Source of the DNA: Bacillota bacterium
GTDB taxonomy: Bacteria > Bacillota > Desulfotomaculia > Desulfotomaculales > Desulfohalotomaculaceae
DNA: 40,977 nt
Assembly (NCBI GenBank): GCA_009711615.1
Contig: VENI01000010.1
Span: forward strand, 1-40,977
Reading direction: 5' to 3'
Shown here one piece after another: positions 8,590 through 17,385 of the stretch; the stretch's first letter is position 1; the number at the start of each line of letters is the position of its first letter. The notes beneath the pieces are model-generated. The model worked only from the letters and a program-made list of their open reading frames with translations, did no database searches and had not been told where the DNA came from. The position numbers and the translations under genes are program-made.

Positions 8590-8610
8590 TAGAAAGCGGA
8601 GGGAACCACA

Positions 8611-10818
8611 TTGCAGCGTAGATTATTCATAGTATTGTTTGCAGTACTTATATTTTTAAATATTTATTGTGAAGCGTATGCTGAGTCTAGGGGAACAGCA
8701 TTTGTAGTTGTTATAGATAATATCAGCATAAATGATATTAATAAGGAAGAACTCACTGGTTTTAATCAATTGATGCAGGAAGGGTCTGTGGGGCTATTAA
8801 ATAATAACACTGGTGGCAGTATTAATTCACCAAGTACACATGTTACCATAGGAACTGGTTCTCATGCTGTTGGTTCTAGCATTGCTAACCAAGCTTACAA
8901 TGTTAGTGCGAGAATCGAAGAGGGTATGGTTAAAGATGTTTATCATCAACGCACAGGGATAACACCTCCTGATGACAGTGTGGTTCAACTAGGCATTGCT
9001 AGATTAAAAAACCTAAACAGTGATTTGTCTCGCTCTGTTCAAATTGGAGCCCTGGGTACTGCTTTACACAGGGAAGGGATTAAAACAGCAGTATTTGGCA
9101 ACTCTGACCTTAAGGATAAGTTAGGTAGATTGTCAGTTTGTATTGCCATGGATGAGAACGGGGTAGTGGACTATGGTGAAATAGACTCTCAAGTTTTAAT
9201 TAATGATAACACATTTCCTGGTGGCAAAAGAACTAACTATCCACTGTTGTTAAAGAGTATTAGTCAATCCAAGTCAGAACATGGACTAATAGTGGTGGAC
9301 TTAGGAGATATTAGTAGACTGCATAGCATGCAGGACTATCTAGATACAAATGTATATGAGCAGAATTACCAGCTGACGTTGGAAAGAATGGATAATTTTT
9401 TAGCTGGCTTAGCAAGTTCTATGAGCGAAACCGATTTATTAATGGTTATTTCACCAACACCAAAGAAGTCAATGCTTAATAACAAAAAAATGCTTACACC
9501 GATAATTCGTTGGGGCCCAGGTTATAAGCATGATCCTCAAAGTGAAAGGGGTCTTTTAATATCAGGGACCACCAAACATCCCGGCATTGTGATGAATACA
9601 GATATAGCTCCAACAATTTTAACACATCTTAATGTAGATTATTCAACGGTGATTTCTGGCCGTCCGATGTATGAAATTCCTGTTACTTATAACACTGCTA
9701 ATTATCTGCAGCAAAAGCAGGAAAAATTGTCTGTAACCTATAAAGCACGTCCGCCTCTGCAGCAGGGGTATGTGCTGTTTCAGATTATTATTTTGGCAGT
9801 GTCATTGTGGTTGATATTTAAAGACAAAAAGGGAGCGAAAATAAAATTAATCAGCCCATTAATTCTGCTGATGGTTTCAGTGCCACTGGCATATTTAATA
9901 CTGCCCCTATTACCCCAACCTTCGGTGCCTGTTGTGACTGTTGAACTAGTGACAGTTGCAATGGCGATTACTGTAGTTTCCCTGCTAATGGGACGGGGTA
10001 ATTTTATGAATAGTTTTGGTATTGTGGCTTTGGCCACTATGGGAATGTTGCTTCTTGATATTTTTCTGGGGCAACCTTTGCAAAAGCAGGCTATATTAAG
10101 CTATGATCCGATGGTAGGCGCTCGTTTTTATGGTATTGGAAACGAATATATGGGAGTGCTCATTGGAGCAACAATTATGTCTGCGTCTTTATTGATAAAT
10201 AATTTTAACCGGTATCGTAAACAGTTGATAGCGTTTGCAGGTGTTATATTTATCACAACAATTATTTTGATGGCTGCACCCCAATTTGGAACCAATGTTG
10301 GTGGTACAATTGCTGCATCATCGGCTTTTTTAGTTACTTTTTTATTATATATTGGAATAAGATTTTCCCCTAAAGCTATTATTGGTGTAGCTGCTACCGT
10401 TGTACTACTTTTACTTGGGTTTATATTATTTGACCTAAGTAGACCGATACAGCAACAATCACATATTGGGCAAACTGCACGCCTAATAATTGACGGGGGG
10501 CTTGTAGAAGTCTTTAATATTATAAATCGGAAATTGGGAATGAATTTAAAGCTATTGCGTTATACCGTTTGGAGTAAAGTTCTACTGGCCAGCATTATCA
10601 CTTTGGCAATATTGTTTTACAAACCGCGGGGTGTAATGCAAATAATAAAGAACGAATACCCTTTTGTTTTTAAGGGTTTTATTGGAGTAGTTACTGGTGC
10701 TTTGGTGGCATTTGCCTTTAATGACTCTGGAGTGGTGGCTGCTGCCACAACCATGATATTTGGTGCACCACCGCTAATAATTATGGTTTTAAATGAACAA
10801 CTTAAAGGGGGTTATTAA
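8611..10818 (+). CDS. Alkaline-phosphatase-superfamily domain fused to a polytopic membrane domain
   Basis: This 735-residue protein has a signal peptide (MQRRLFIVLFAVLIFLNIYC), an extracytoplasmic domain to about residue 370, and about nine hydrophobic segments from residue 385 on. The extracellular part resembles the alkaline phosphatase/sulfatase fold: VVVIDNISINDI at the first metal site, SINSPSTHVTIGTG around a candidate Thr/Ser nucleophile, and a late MNTDIAPTILTHL block. No assigned function was recognised; an envelope polymer or lipid headgroup hydrolase or transferase is an inference. The TTG start follows GGAGGG. It is cotranscribed with the GT4 gene, and its stop precedes the next start by four bases. 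Confidence 0.7.
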   Translation: MQRRLFIVLFAVLIFLNIYCEAYAESRGTAFVVVIDNISINDINKEELTGFNQLMQEGSVGLLNNNTGGSINSPSTHVTIGTGSHAVGSSIANQAYNVSARIEEGMVKDVYHQRTGITPPDDSVVQLGIARLKNLNSDLSRSVQIGALGTALHREGIKTAVFGNSDLKDKLGRLSVCIAMDENGVVDYGEIDSQVLINDNTFPGGKRTNYPLLLKSISQSKSEHGLIVVDLGDISRLHSMQDYLDTNVYEQNYQLTLERMDNFLAGLASSMSETDLLMVISPTPKKSMLNNKKMLTPIIRWGPGYKHDPQSERGLLISGTTKHPGIVMNTDIAPTILTHLNVDYSTVISGRPMYEIPVTYNTANYLQQKQEKLSVTYKARPPLQQGYVLFQIIILAVSLWLIFKDKKGAKIKLISPLILLMVSVPLAYLILPLLPQPSVPVVTVELVTVAMAITVVSLLMGRGNFMNSFGIVALATMGMLLLDIFLGQPLQKQAILSYDPMVGARFYGIGNEYMGVLIGATIMSASLLINNFNRYRKQLIAFAGVIFITTIILMAAPQFGTNVGGTIAASSAFLVTFLLYIGIRFSPKAIIGVAATVVLLLLGFILFDLSRPIQQQSHIGQTARLIIDGGLVEVFNIINRKLGMNLKLLRYTVWSKVLLASIITLAILFYKPRGVMQIIKNEYPFVFKGFIGVVTGALVAFAFNDSGVVAAATTMIFGAPPLIIMVLNEQLKGGY

Positions 10819-10822
10819 CGAA

Positions 10823-11581
10823 GTGCGTATTGGTAGATTTTCATATAATGAACAAGTCTTCACTGGTGAATTGGGTGACGATGAAGTTGTCTACCCGTTA
10901 ACAGGTGAACTGTACGGGGAGATAAAATCTGCTGGGGATGGTTACCCTCTAGATGAGGTTAAAGTACTGGCACCTTGTAAACCCAGTAAAATAATTTGTG
11001 TGGGATTAAATTATCGTGATCATGCAGAAGAATTGAAAATGCGTATTCCTGAGGAACCAGTTTTGTTTTTAAAACCATCAACTTCAGTGATAGGACCAGG
11101 TGAAGCGGTGGTTATCCCACCCCAGAGTAAACAAGTTGATTTTGAAGGTGAATTGGCTGTGGTAATAAAACACCGGGCCAAAAGCATTACTGCCGAAGAA
11201 GCATCTTCAGTGATTTTGGGGTATACAAATGCCAATGATGTTACTGCCAGAGATCTGCAAAAAAAAGATATACAATGGAATAGAGCCAAATCATTCGACA
11301 CTTTTTGTCCTTTGGGACCATATATTGTAACTGATGTAGATCCTAGCGGCTTAACCATTAGTACCTATTTAAATAAGGTTCTAAAACAGCATTCCACAAC
11401 ATCAAACATGATTTTTAATGTGCCAACACTAATTAGCTTTATTTCTAATGTAATGACATTACTCCCCGGCGATGTGGTACTTACAGGAACAACATCTGGA
11501 ATTGGTACAATGAAAGATGGAGATAAAGTAGAAGTGGATATTGAAAATGTCGGTCGTTTGACAAATCCAGTGATTGAATAA
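10823..11581 (+). CDS. Fumarylacetoacetate hydrolase family protein
   Basis: This 252-residue cytosolic metal-dependent hydrolase, decarboxylase or isomerase belongs to the FAH family (2-oxo acid chemistry). The typical text is KIICVGLNYRDHAEEL, followed by LFLKPSTSVIGPGEAV, the metal ligands in DFEGELAVVI and GYTNANDVTARDLQ, and TGTTSGIG near the end. The longest frame starts at 10793 inside the previous gene. AAAGGGGGT at 10804-10812 instead points to the GTG at 10823, which gives the usual MRIGRFSY N-terminus. The physiological substrate is unknown. The neighbouring envelope genes do not explain it, so cotranscription may be incidental. Confidence 0.85.
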   Translation: MRIGRFSYNEQVFTGELGDDEVVYPLTGELYGEIKSAGDGYPLDEVKVLAPCKPSKIICVGLNYRDHAEELKMRIPEEPVLFLKPSTSVIGPGEAVVIPPQSKQVDFEGELAVVIKHRAKSITAEEASSVILGYTNANDVTARDLQKKDIQWNRAKSFDTFCPLGPYIVTDVDPSGLTISTYLNKVLKQHSTTSNMIFNVPTLISFISNVMTLLPGDVVLTGTTSGIGTMKDGDKVEVDIENVGRLTNPVIE

Positions 11582-11654
11582 CGGCGTAATAGAGTGTTAT
11601 ACTAACCTAGATTGACTTAATCGAAGGTATGTCTTGTAATCAGTGAATTATCTA

Positions 11655-11683
11655 TTGACAACCATAGTTGTTCTGGTTAAAAT
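11655..11683 (+). promoter_or_regulatory. Sigma-A type promoter for speD
   Basis: TTGACA (11655-11660), a 17-base spacer, then TAAAAT (11678-11683). The -35 is perfect and the -10 is one base off consensus. The expected start of transcription is near 11690, about 87 bases before the speD start. Confidence 0.75.
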
Positions 11684-11776
11684 TTAGTTTGTGGCAAAAA
11701 AAGAAGAATAAAAAAACAAGTTTTTTCAGGGGGATTGGTAATTGAAAAAGACTTCAAAAGGGGGACTGCAGCAGAG

Positions 11777-12157
11777 ATGAAAAATTTGGGCCGTCATATA
11801 TTAGCAGAAATTTATGGATGCAGGTTTGATATCTTGAATGATGTCAAAAAAGTTGAGGAGCTTATGGTTAATGCTGCCTTAGAAGCAGGTGCGGAAGTGC
11901 GGGAATTTGTGTTTCATAAATTCAGTCCGCAAGGAGTCAGTGGGGTAGTGGTAATATCCGAAAGTCATCTTGCAATTCATACCTGGCCTGAACTTGGCTA
12001 TGCTGCAGTGGATGTGTTTACATGCGGTGACAAAGTTAATCCATGGGACTCATGTAACTTTCTTGTGAGGGAGTTTGGTGCCGCAGACATGTCTGCTAAA
12101 GAAACAGAAAGGGGTCTCCTGCCGGAAACAGCTGTTCAACCTGCTGTAAATTTATAG
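11777..12157 (+). CDS. speD: S-adenosylmethionine decarboxylase proenzyme
   Basis: This pyruvoyl enzyme decarboxylates S-adenosylmethionine to supply aminopropyl groups for spermidine. With the ATG at 11777 (AAAGGGGG at 11757-11764) the protein has 126 residues, the normal length of the short bacterial type, and begins [16 protein letters not shown] longer TTG start at 11735 has its Shine-Dalgarno directly abutting and is less likely. Self-cleavage is between Glu62 and Ser63 in [14 protein letters not shown]; Ser63 becomes the pyruvoyl group. It is transcribed alone between a clear promoter and terminator; no speE is in the window. Confidence 0.95.
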   Translation: MKNLGRHILAEIYGCRFDILNDVKKVEELMVNAALEAGAEVREFVFHKFSPQGVSGVVVISESHLAIHTWPELGYAAVDVFTCGDKVNPWDSCNFLVREFGAADMSAKETERGLLPETAVQPAVNL

Positions 12158-12196
12158 GAGGGGATATTATTAGTAGTCACTTTGAAAAAGGCTAGC

Positions 12197-12240
12197 AAAA
12201 CCTTGCAAATCCTGAGAGGATTGCAAGGTTTTTGCTTTTT
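12197..12240 (+). terminator. Terminator of speD
   Basis: AAAACCTTGCAA and TTGCAAGGTTTT form a long stem extended by TCC/GGA around TGAG, followed by TGCTTTTTG. A long upstream frame of the next gene runs through this hairpin, which is one reason to move that gene's start downstream. Confidence 0.88.
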
Positions 12241-12325
12241 GGGCTCAAATTTCAATATTAAAAATTGCAGGAAATTTAATAACAACAACGAATACTTAAT
12301 ATGCTATAAGGGGGGGAACGAACAA

Positions 12326-13093
12326 TTGTTGGATATTTTTAACAGTATTATAGATGACATTAAATTAGTGGAAAAGAAAATTGAAAAAGAATTAATAATA
12401 ACAAAGGCCGGGCCCGCAGGAAAATTTGCGCACTTGCAGTTCTCCCATGTTGATAGAATAATGCGTCCGGCTGTAACTATTTTTTCTGCCAGATTATTTA
12501 ATTATCAAAGGGAGCAAACTGTAGTTTTAGCCAGTATTATACAGTTTATATATATGGCTTCTAGAGTACATTCTCATTTGACAGAAGAAGACCCAAGGTA
12601 TAATCAAAGTGTTGATCTTAGGGATGGTAGTCAGTTTCCAGTGTTAATTGGTGACTATTTATATGGGAAATTTTTTTACCAATTAAGTAATGCTAACATG
12701 GTGGAGCATCTTGGCAAACTATCAGACGCCATTTGTAAAATTAACGAAGGTGGAGTATTAAGGAATCAAAACTCCAATCCTTCACACAATTTAATGCTAA
12801 ATATTATCCAAAAGGAAACTGCTGAACTTTTTGCTATCTGTTGTTCCTTGGGGGCTGAAATATCTGGTGCCAGCCAAAAGGAAAAAAATCTAATGCATGA
12901 TTTTGGAGTTAACTTTGGATTAGGCTATGGGATGCTGGAAAAAGGTATATCATATGATTATGCAGAAGAACACTTTATAAATGCCAAGGAGTGTCTAGAA
13001 AAATTAAAAGCTGGTACCAACCGTGAAGGGCTATTTAACTTAATAAATGCTTTTAAAAATGACCAATTTGGGCTACAAAGAATGGTGGTTTGA
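12326..13093 (+). CDS. Divergent polyprenyl-synthase-like protein beside menG
   Basis: This 255-residue protein is distantly related to trans-isoprenyl diphosphate synthases. FPVLIGDYLYGKFFYQLSN matches the helix after the first aspartate-rich motif of that family. The motif itself is degraded: instead of HDDxxD the protein reads HSHLTEEDPRY, and no second DDxxD is seen. In many Firmicutes the small subunit of heptaprenyl diphosphate synthase (hepS) lies just upstream of menG, so this may be a regulatory or partner subunit. The start was set at TTG 12326 after AAGGGGGG; the longer frame crosses the speD terminator. It ends two bases before the menG start. Confidence 0.65.
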   Translation: MLDIFNSIIDDIKLVEKKIEKELIITKAGPAGKFAHLQFSHVDRIMRPAVTIFSARLFNYQREQTVVLASIIQFIYMASRVHSHLTEEDPRYNQSVDLRDGSQFPVLIGDYLYGKFFYQLSNANMVEHLGKLSDAICKINEGGVLRNQNSNPSHNLMLNIIQKETAELFAICCSLGAEISGASQKEKNLMHDFGVNFGLGYGMLEKGISYDYAEEHFINAKECLEKLKAGTNREGLFNLINAFKNDQFGLQRMVV

Positions 13094-13095
13094 TA

Positions 13096-13842
13096 ATGAA
13101 AGAAAAAGAAACAAAACAAAGTTTGTCTATTCCGAAACAGTACCGCAACAAAGAGGAATATGTACATTCAATTTTTTCATCCATTGCCCACCGGTATGAT
13201 ATACTAAACACCCTTCTTTCTTTTAATAGAGATAAATATTGGCGTCGTTTTACTGTGGAAAAATGTAATTTAAAACCCGGTGGGTCTGGACTTGATGTTG
13301 CCTGCGGTACCGGCATGTTATGCTTGGAACAAGCCAAAGTGGTTGGAGAAACTGGGCATGTAACTGGTGTTGATTTTTGTGAGGACATGTTGGCTGTAGG
13401 TAAGGAAAATATAAGTCAAACCCCATATGTAAATAATATTAATTTTAAGCAAGGTAATGCTATTGATCTGCCATTGGATGATGACTCATTTGATTGTGCC
13501 ACCATTGGCTTCGCATTAAGAAATGTTCCAGATATCAAAAAAACTATCTCTGAAATGAAAAGAGTGGTAAAGCCGGGAGGGAAAGTGGTTTCACTGGAAT
13601 TGTCCAAACCCAGCATGCCAATCTTTAAACAGTCGTACTATTTGTATTTTGAAAAGATACTGCCGACTCTGGGTAAATTAGGGATAGGTAAAGACGGTCC
13701 ATACAGTTATCTACCCCAATCATTAAAAGTATTTCCCCATCAAAAGGAAATTAGAGATATGTTTGAAGAACTGGGTCTAAAAGAAGCCCAGTATTATGAG
13801 TTAACAGGTGGCATTGTAACGGTGCATGTGGGTACAAAGTAA
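13096..13842 (+). CDS. menG: Demethylmenaquinone methyltransferase
   Basis: This SAM-dependent methyltransferase (UbiE/MenG family) methylates the naphthoquinone ring in the last step of menaquinone synthesis. It has 248 residues. HSIFSSIAHRYDILNTLLSFNRDKYWRR is split in the protein by no gap and is the family opening; the SAM site is GLDVACGTGM, and FDCATIGFALRNVPD and VVKPGGKVVSLELSKP follow. The ATG at 13096 was chosen over an overlapping TTG at 13090; the ribosome site GGTGG is modest, suggesting coupling to the gene before. It is followed by the UbiD decarboxylase 25 bases on. Confidence 0.93.
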   Translation: MKEKETKQSLSIPKQYRNKEEYVHSIFSSIAHRYDILNTLLSFNRDKYWRRFTVEKCNLKPGGSGLDVACGTGMLCLEQAKVVGETGHVTGVDFCEDMLAVGKENISQTPYVNNINFKQGNAIDLPLDDDSFDCATIGFALRNVPDIKKTISEMKRVVKPGGKVVSLELSKPSMPIFKQSYYLYFEKILPTLGKLGIGKDGPYSYLPQSLKVFPHQKEIRDMFEELGLKEAQYYELTGGIVTVHVGTK

Positions 13843-13867
13843 CGATATCGTTGAGGTGACATGATAT

Positions 13868-15313
13868 ATGGCATATAAAGATTTAAGAACATTCATTAAT
13901 TTTTTAGAAAAGAAAAATTTACTAAAAAGAATCAAAGAAGAAGTAGATGCAGATTTAGAAATTACAGAGATTACCGACCGAGTAACCAAATCCGGAGGCC
14001 CGGCATTATATTTTGAGAATGTAAAGGGTTATGACATGCCGGTTGTAACTAATTTAATGGGAACATTGGAACGGATGCAAATGGTGCTGGAAGTAGAAGA
14101 ACTGGATGATGTGGGAAGAGAAATTATGAGCTTTTTACAGCCCCCAGAACTACCCACCGGCATTTTTGATAAGTTAAAAGCCTTACCTAAATTGGCTCAG
14201 GTATCCAACTTTTTGCCTAAGACTGTTAAAACTGGGCCAGTAAAGGATGTAATAATCAAAGATAATATAGATTTAAATAAAATACCGGTACTAAAGTGCT
14301 GGCCAGATGATGGCGGACCATTTATAACTCTGCCATTGGTTTTCACTAAAGATCCCGATTCAGGTAAACGTAATGTGGGTATGTATCGTATGCAGATTTA
14401 TGACGACAAAACCACGGGTATGCACTGGCATATTCATAAAAGTGGACAGGAACACATGGATAAAAGCCGAGGTGCTGCAAAACCTATGGAAGTGGCAGTG
14501 GCGCTGGGCGGTGACCCCACTGTTATTTACAGTGCAACAGCACCTCTACCACCAGGCATCGATGAGATGCTTTTTGCTGGTTTTTTACGCAAAGAACCGG
14601 TTGAAATGGTGAAATGCGAAACGGTGGATATTGAAGTTCCGGCCCATGCCGAGATTATTCTGGAGGGTTATGTAGATCCAAATGAAACTAGGTTGGAAGG
14701 TCCTTTTGGAGATCATACTGGCTATTATTCTCCTGCTGACCAGTACCCTGTATTTCATGTAACTTGTATAACTCATCGTAAAAAACCCATCTATCCGGCA
14801 ACCATTGTGGGCAGACCCATTCAAGAGGATTATTTTATGGGAAAAGCCACAGAAAGAATTTTCTTACCCCTGCTTAAAATGCAGATATCAGAACTTGTAG
14901 ATATGAATATGCCTGCAGAAGGGGTTTTTCATAATTGTGTTATAGTATCCATCAAAAAGAAGTATCCAGGTCAGGCTAAAAAAGTAATGTGTGCCCTTTG
15001 GGGAATAGGGTTGATGGCTTTGGCCAAGTTAGTAATAGTAGTAGATGAGGAAGTGGATGTACATGACTTGTCAGAAGTGATGTGGCGGGTCTTTAACAAT
15101 ATTGATGCCAAGCGGGATACCATGATTGTGGACGGACCACTGGATGATCTTGACCATGCTGCACCGCTACATCGTTATGGTGCTAAGCTAGGTATTGATG
15201 CAACCAAGAAGTGGCCTTCGGAAGGGTATAATAGAGATTGGCCCGATGTGATAGAAATGTCTAATGATATTAAGGAAAAGGTAGACAGGAAGTGGAAAAA
15301 GTATGGCTTCTAA
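13868..15313 (+). CDS. mqnL: UbiD-family decarboxylase of menaquinone synthesis
   Basis: This 481-residue prenylated-FMN decarboxylase of the UbiD family probably removes the carboxyl group of 1,4-dihydroxy-6-naphthoate, or its prenylated form, in the futalosine route. Family text includes GGPALYFENVKGYDMPVVTN, GMYRMQIYDDKTTGMHWH, and the Glu-bearing catalytic segment ETRLEGPFGDHTGYYSP. EDYFMGKATERIFLP follows. The prenyltransferase start overlaps its last 11 bases, tying the two steps. No ubiX gene, which makes the cofactor, is in the window. The symbol rests on context; UbiD activity on another aromatic acid cannot be excluded. Confidence 0.82.
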   Translation: MAYKDLRTFINFLEKKNLLKRIKEEVDADLEITEITDRVTKSGGPALYFENVKGYDMPVVTNLMGTLERMQMVLEVEELDDVGREIMSFLQPPELPTGIFDKLKALPKLAQVSNFLPKTVKTGPVKDVIIKDNIDLNKIPVLKCWPDDGGPFITLPLVFTKDPDSGKRNVGMYRMQIYDDKTTGMHWHIHKSGQEHMDKSRGAAKPMEVAVALGGDPTVIYSATAPLPPGIDEMLFAGFLRKEPVEMVKCETVDIEVPAHAEIILEGYVDPNETRLEGPFGDHTGYYSPADQYPVFHVTCITHRKKPIYPATIVGRPIQEDYFMGKATERIFLPLLKMQISELVDMNMPAEGVFHNCVIVSIKKKYPGQAKKVMCALWGIGLMALAKLVIVVDEEVDVHDLSEVMWRVFNNIDAKRDTMIVDGPLDDLDHAAPLHRYGAKLGIDATKKWPSEGYNRDWPDVIEMSNDIKEKVDRKWKKYGF

Positions 15314-16172
15314 TACAGCATCTGTCGGTAAATTAAAGATTTTTTTTGAAATGATAAAGTTTGAACATACCTTATTTGCTTTGCCCTTTGCATATTTAGG
15401 TGCTCTTCTGGTAAACCAAAGAATACCGGCAGGTATGGATTTGCTATGGATCACACTGGCCATGGTTGGTGCTCGTACAGCAGCTATGTCCTTAAACCGG
15501 ATTATAGATAGACATATAGACGCAAAAAACCCCCGTACAGCTACCCGGGCACTGCCTCAGGGTATGCTTTCGGTGATGGAAGTGTGGGTATATGTTATAT
15601 TGTCAATACTACTGCTGCTAGTTTCGGCGGCACAATTGAGTGAACTGGCACTGAAGTTGTTTCCAGTGGCGGTTTTTGCCCTAGTTTTTTACCCCTATAC
15701 CAAGAGGTTTACCTGGGCCTGCCATCTTTTCTTAGGTGCTGCATTGGCGCTGGCACCGTTGGGGGCTTGGATTGCCATTTCCGGTTCCTTTGCCCTGTCC
15801 CCGATACTGTTGGGTTTGGGTGTGTTGTTTTGGGTGGCAGGTTTTGACATTATTTATGCCTGTGATGACTATGATTTTGACAAAGAAAACAACATCCACT
15901 CTATACCTGCAAAATTTGGAATTAATGCTGCCTTAAAAATATCTTCATTATTTCACATTATTGCTCCTAGTTTGTTTCTAGCAGTGGGATTAATTTTGAA
16001 CTTGGGTTGGTTTTATTTTATTGGGGTAATTACCGCGGTGATAATATTGTTTTATGAACACTCATTAGTAAAACCCCACGACCTTTCCAAGGGAGGGGTT
16101 GCCTTCTTCACCATGAACGGAGTATTAAGCATGGTGATGTTCGTTTTTTCATTTTTAGATATAGTATTTTAA
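15303..16172 (+). CDS. mqnP: UbiA-family prenyltransferase of menaquinone synthesis
   Basis: This 289-residue integral membrane prenyltransferase has seven to nine hydrophobic segments. The first Asp-rich motif is NRIIDRHIDAKNPRT and the second YACDDYDFDKENN, which bind the Mg-pyrophosphate of the polyprenyl donor. KFEHTLFALPFAYLGALL is a typical UbiA opening. By position between ubiD and mqnE it should attach the isoprenoid tail to the futalosine-derived naphthoate. The ATG overlaps the end of ubiD. A heptamer repeat separates it from mqnE. Confidence 0.88.
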   Translation: MASNTASVGKLKIFFEMIKFEHTLFALPFAYLGALLVNQRIPAGMDLLWITLAMVGARTAAMSLNRIIDRHIDAKNPRTATRALPQGMLSVMEVWVYVILSILLLLVSAAQLSELALKLFPVAVFALVFYPYTKRFTWACHLFLGAALALAPLGAWIAISGSFALSPILLGLGVLFWVAGFDIIYACDDYDFDKENNIHSIPAKFGINAALKISSLFHIIAPSLFLAVGLILNLGWFYFIGVITAVIILFYEHSLVKPHDLSKGGVAFFTMNGVLSMVMFVFSFLDIVF

Positions 16173-16176
16173 GTAT

Positions 16177-16209
16177 AGGAGTCAGAAGTCAGGAGTCAGA
16201 AGTCAGAAT
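16177..16209. repeat. Degenerate heptamer repeat, copy 2
   Basis: AGGAGTCAGAAGTCAGGAGT, then CAGAAGTCAGAAT, is four clean tandem units of AG(G/A)AGTC. It lies inside the 109-base gap between mqnP and mqnE, followed by GAATTCTGAATTCTG-like text. It is the most regular copy in the window. Confidence 0.75.
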
Positions 16210-16281
16210 AAATAATATTTTACCATCTCGAAATTCTGAATTCTGTATGCCTAAATTTTTACTGACTAAGGGGATGAAGTT

Positions 16282-17385
16282 TTGCAGGATTTATTTGGTC
16301 ACAGTGAATTAAAGGATATAGCAAAGAAAGTATATGATGGCGAGCGACTGACCAGGGAAGACGGGATTAGATTGTATCATTCTAACGACCTTTTAAATAT
16401 AGGTAGAATGGCAAATTATATTCGGGAGCAAAAAAATGGCAATCATGCCTATTTCATTGTTAACCGGCATATAAATCATACTAATATATGTGAAAATCGC
16501 TGCCAACTTTGTGCTTTTGGCAGAGATGCGGATGATCCTAAGACATATGTTTTATCACTGGATGAAATAGAAGAAAAAGCCCGTTCTTGCCGTGATGAAA
16601 AAATATCAGAGATTCATATTGTCGGCGGACTGCACCCTGAACTCAAATTGGATTACTACCAAGAAATGATGCGTAGGGTGCGCAGAGCATTACCGGGTGT
16701 AATAATTCAATCATTCACCGCGGTAGAAATAGACTACCTGGCAAAACTACACAACCTCAGCTTGGAAGAAGTCTTAAAAGCAATGATGGATGCTGGACTA
16801 GATTCCTTGCCTGGAGGTGGGGCGGAAATATTTGCCCCGCGGGTACGTGAAATTATTTGTGATAAGAAAATATCAGGTGAACGATGGTTGGAGGTACACA
16901 AGGCAGCCCACCGTTTGGGGATGAAAACTAATTCTACCATGTTATATGGACATGTAGAAACTATTGAAGAAAGAATAGATCATATGTTAGCCTTAAGGGA
17001 AGTACAGGATGAAACGGGAGGTTTCCTGACTTTTATTCCATTGGCGTTTCACCCTAGGAACACTCAGTTGGAGACCATGAAACTGTCCCGGAATACAGGG
17101 TATGATGTCTTAAAAACCTATGCTATTTCTAGATTGATGCTGGACAACTTTGATCATATCAAAGGGTACTGGATAATGATAGGAGCAAAGATGGCTCAAG
17201 TCTCATTATCCTTTGGGGTAGATGATCTGGATGGAACGGTGGTTGAAGAAAAGATTGCTCACGATGCCGGTGCAGACACAGATCAATATATGTCTAAAGA
17301 GCGCCTGGTGAAGATGATAAAGGCGGCCGGAAGATATCCTGTAGAGAGAGACACACTCTATAATGTATTGGGGGAGGGTTTTTAA
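16282..17385 (+). CDS. mqnE: Aminofutalosine synthase (radical SAM)
   Basis: This 367-residue radical-SAM enzyme joins 3-[(1-carboxyvinyl)oxy]benzoate to the adenosyl group of SAM to make aminofutalosine. The cluster motif is CENRCQLCAF (C-x3-C-x2-C). IHIVGGLHPELKLDYYQEMM, LDSLPGGGAEIFAPRVRE and MLYGHVETIEERIDHM are MqnE/MqnC family blocks; the IHIVGGLHP form points to MqnE. The start is TTG 16282 after AAGGGGATG. The gtg of mqnA directly abuts its stop codon. Confidence 0.92.
   Translation: MQDLFGHSELKDIAKKVYDGERLTREDGIRLYHSNDLLNIGRMANYIREQKNGNHAYFIVNRHINHTNICENRCQLCAFGRDADDPKTYVLSLDEIEEKARSCRDEKISEIHIVGGLHPELKLDYYQEMMRRVRRALPGVIIQSFTAVEIDYLAKLHNLSLEEVLKAMMDAGLDSLPGGGAEIFAPRVREIICDKKISGERWLEVHKAAHRLGMKTNSTMLYGHVETIEERIDHMLALREVQDETGGFLTFIPLAFHPRNTQLETMKLSRNTGYDVLKTYAISRLMLDNFDHIKGYWIMIGAKMAQVSLSFGVDDLDGTVVEEKIAHDAGADTDQYMSKERLVKMIKAAGRYPVERDTLYNVLGEGF

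Noticed and set aside
12182..12325. N-terminal extension of the polyprenyl-synthase-like gene
   Set aside because: The added codons run through the speD terminator and have no family pattern; AAGGGGGG before TTG 12326 is a better start.
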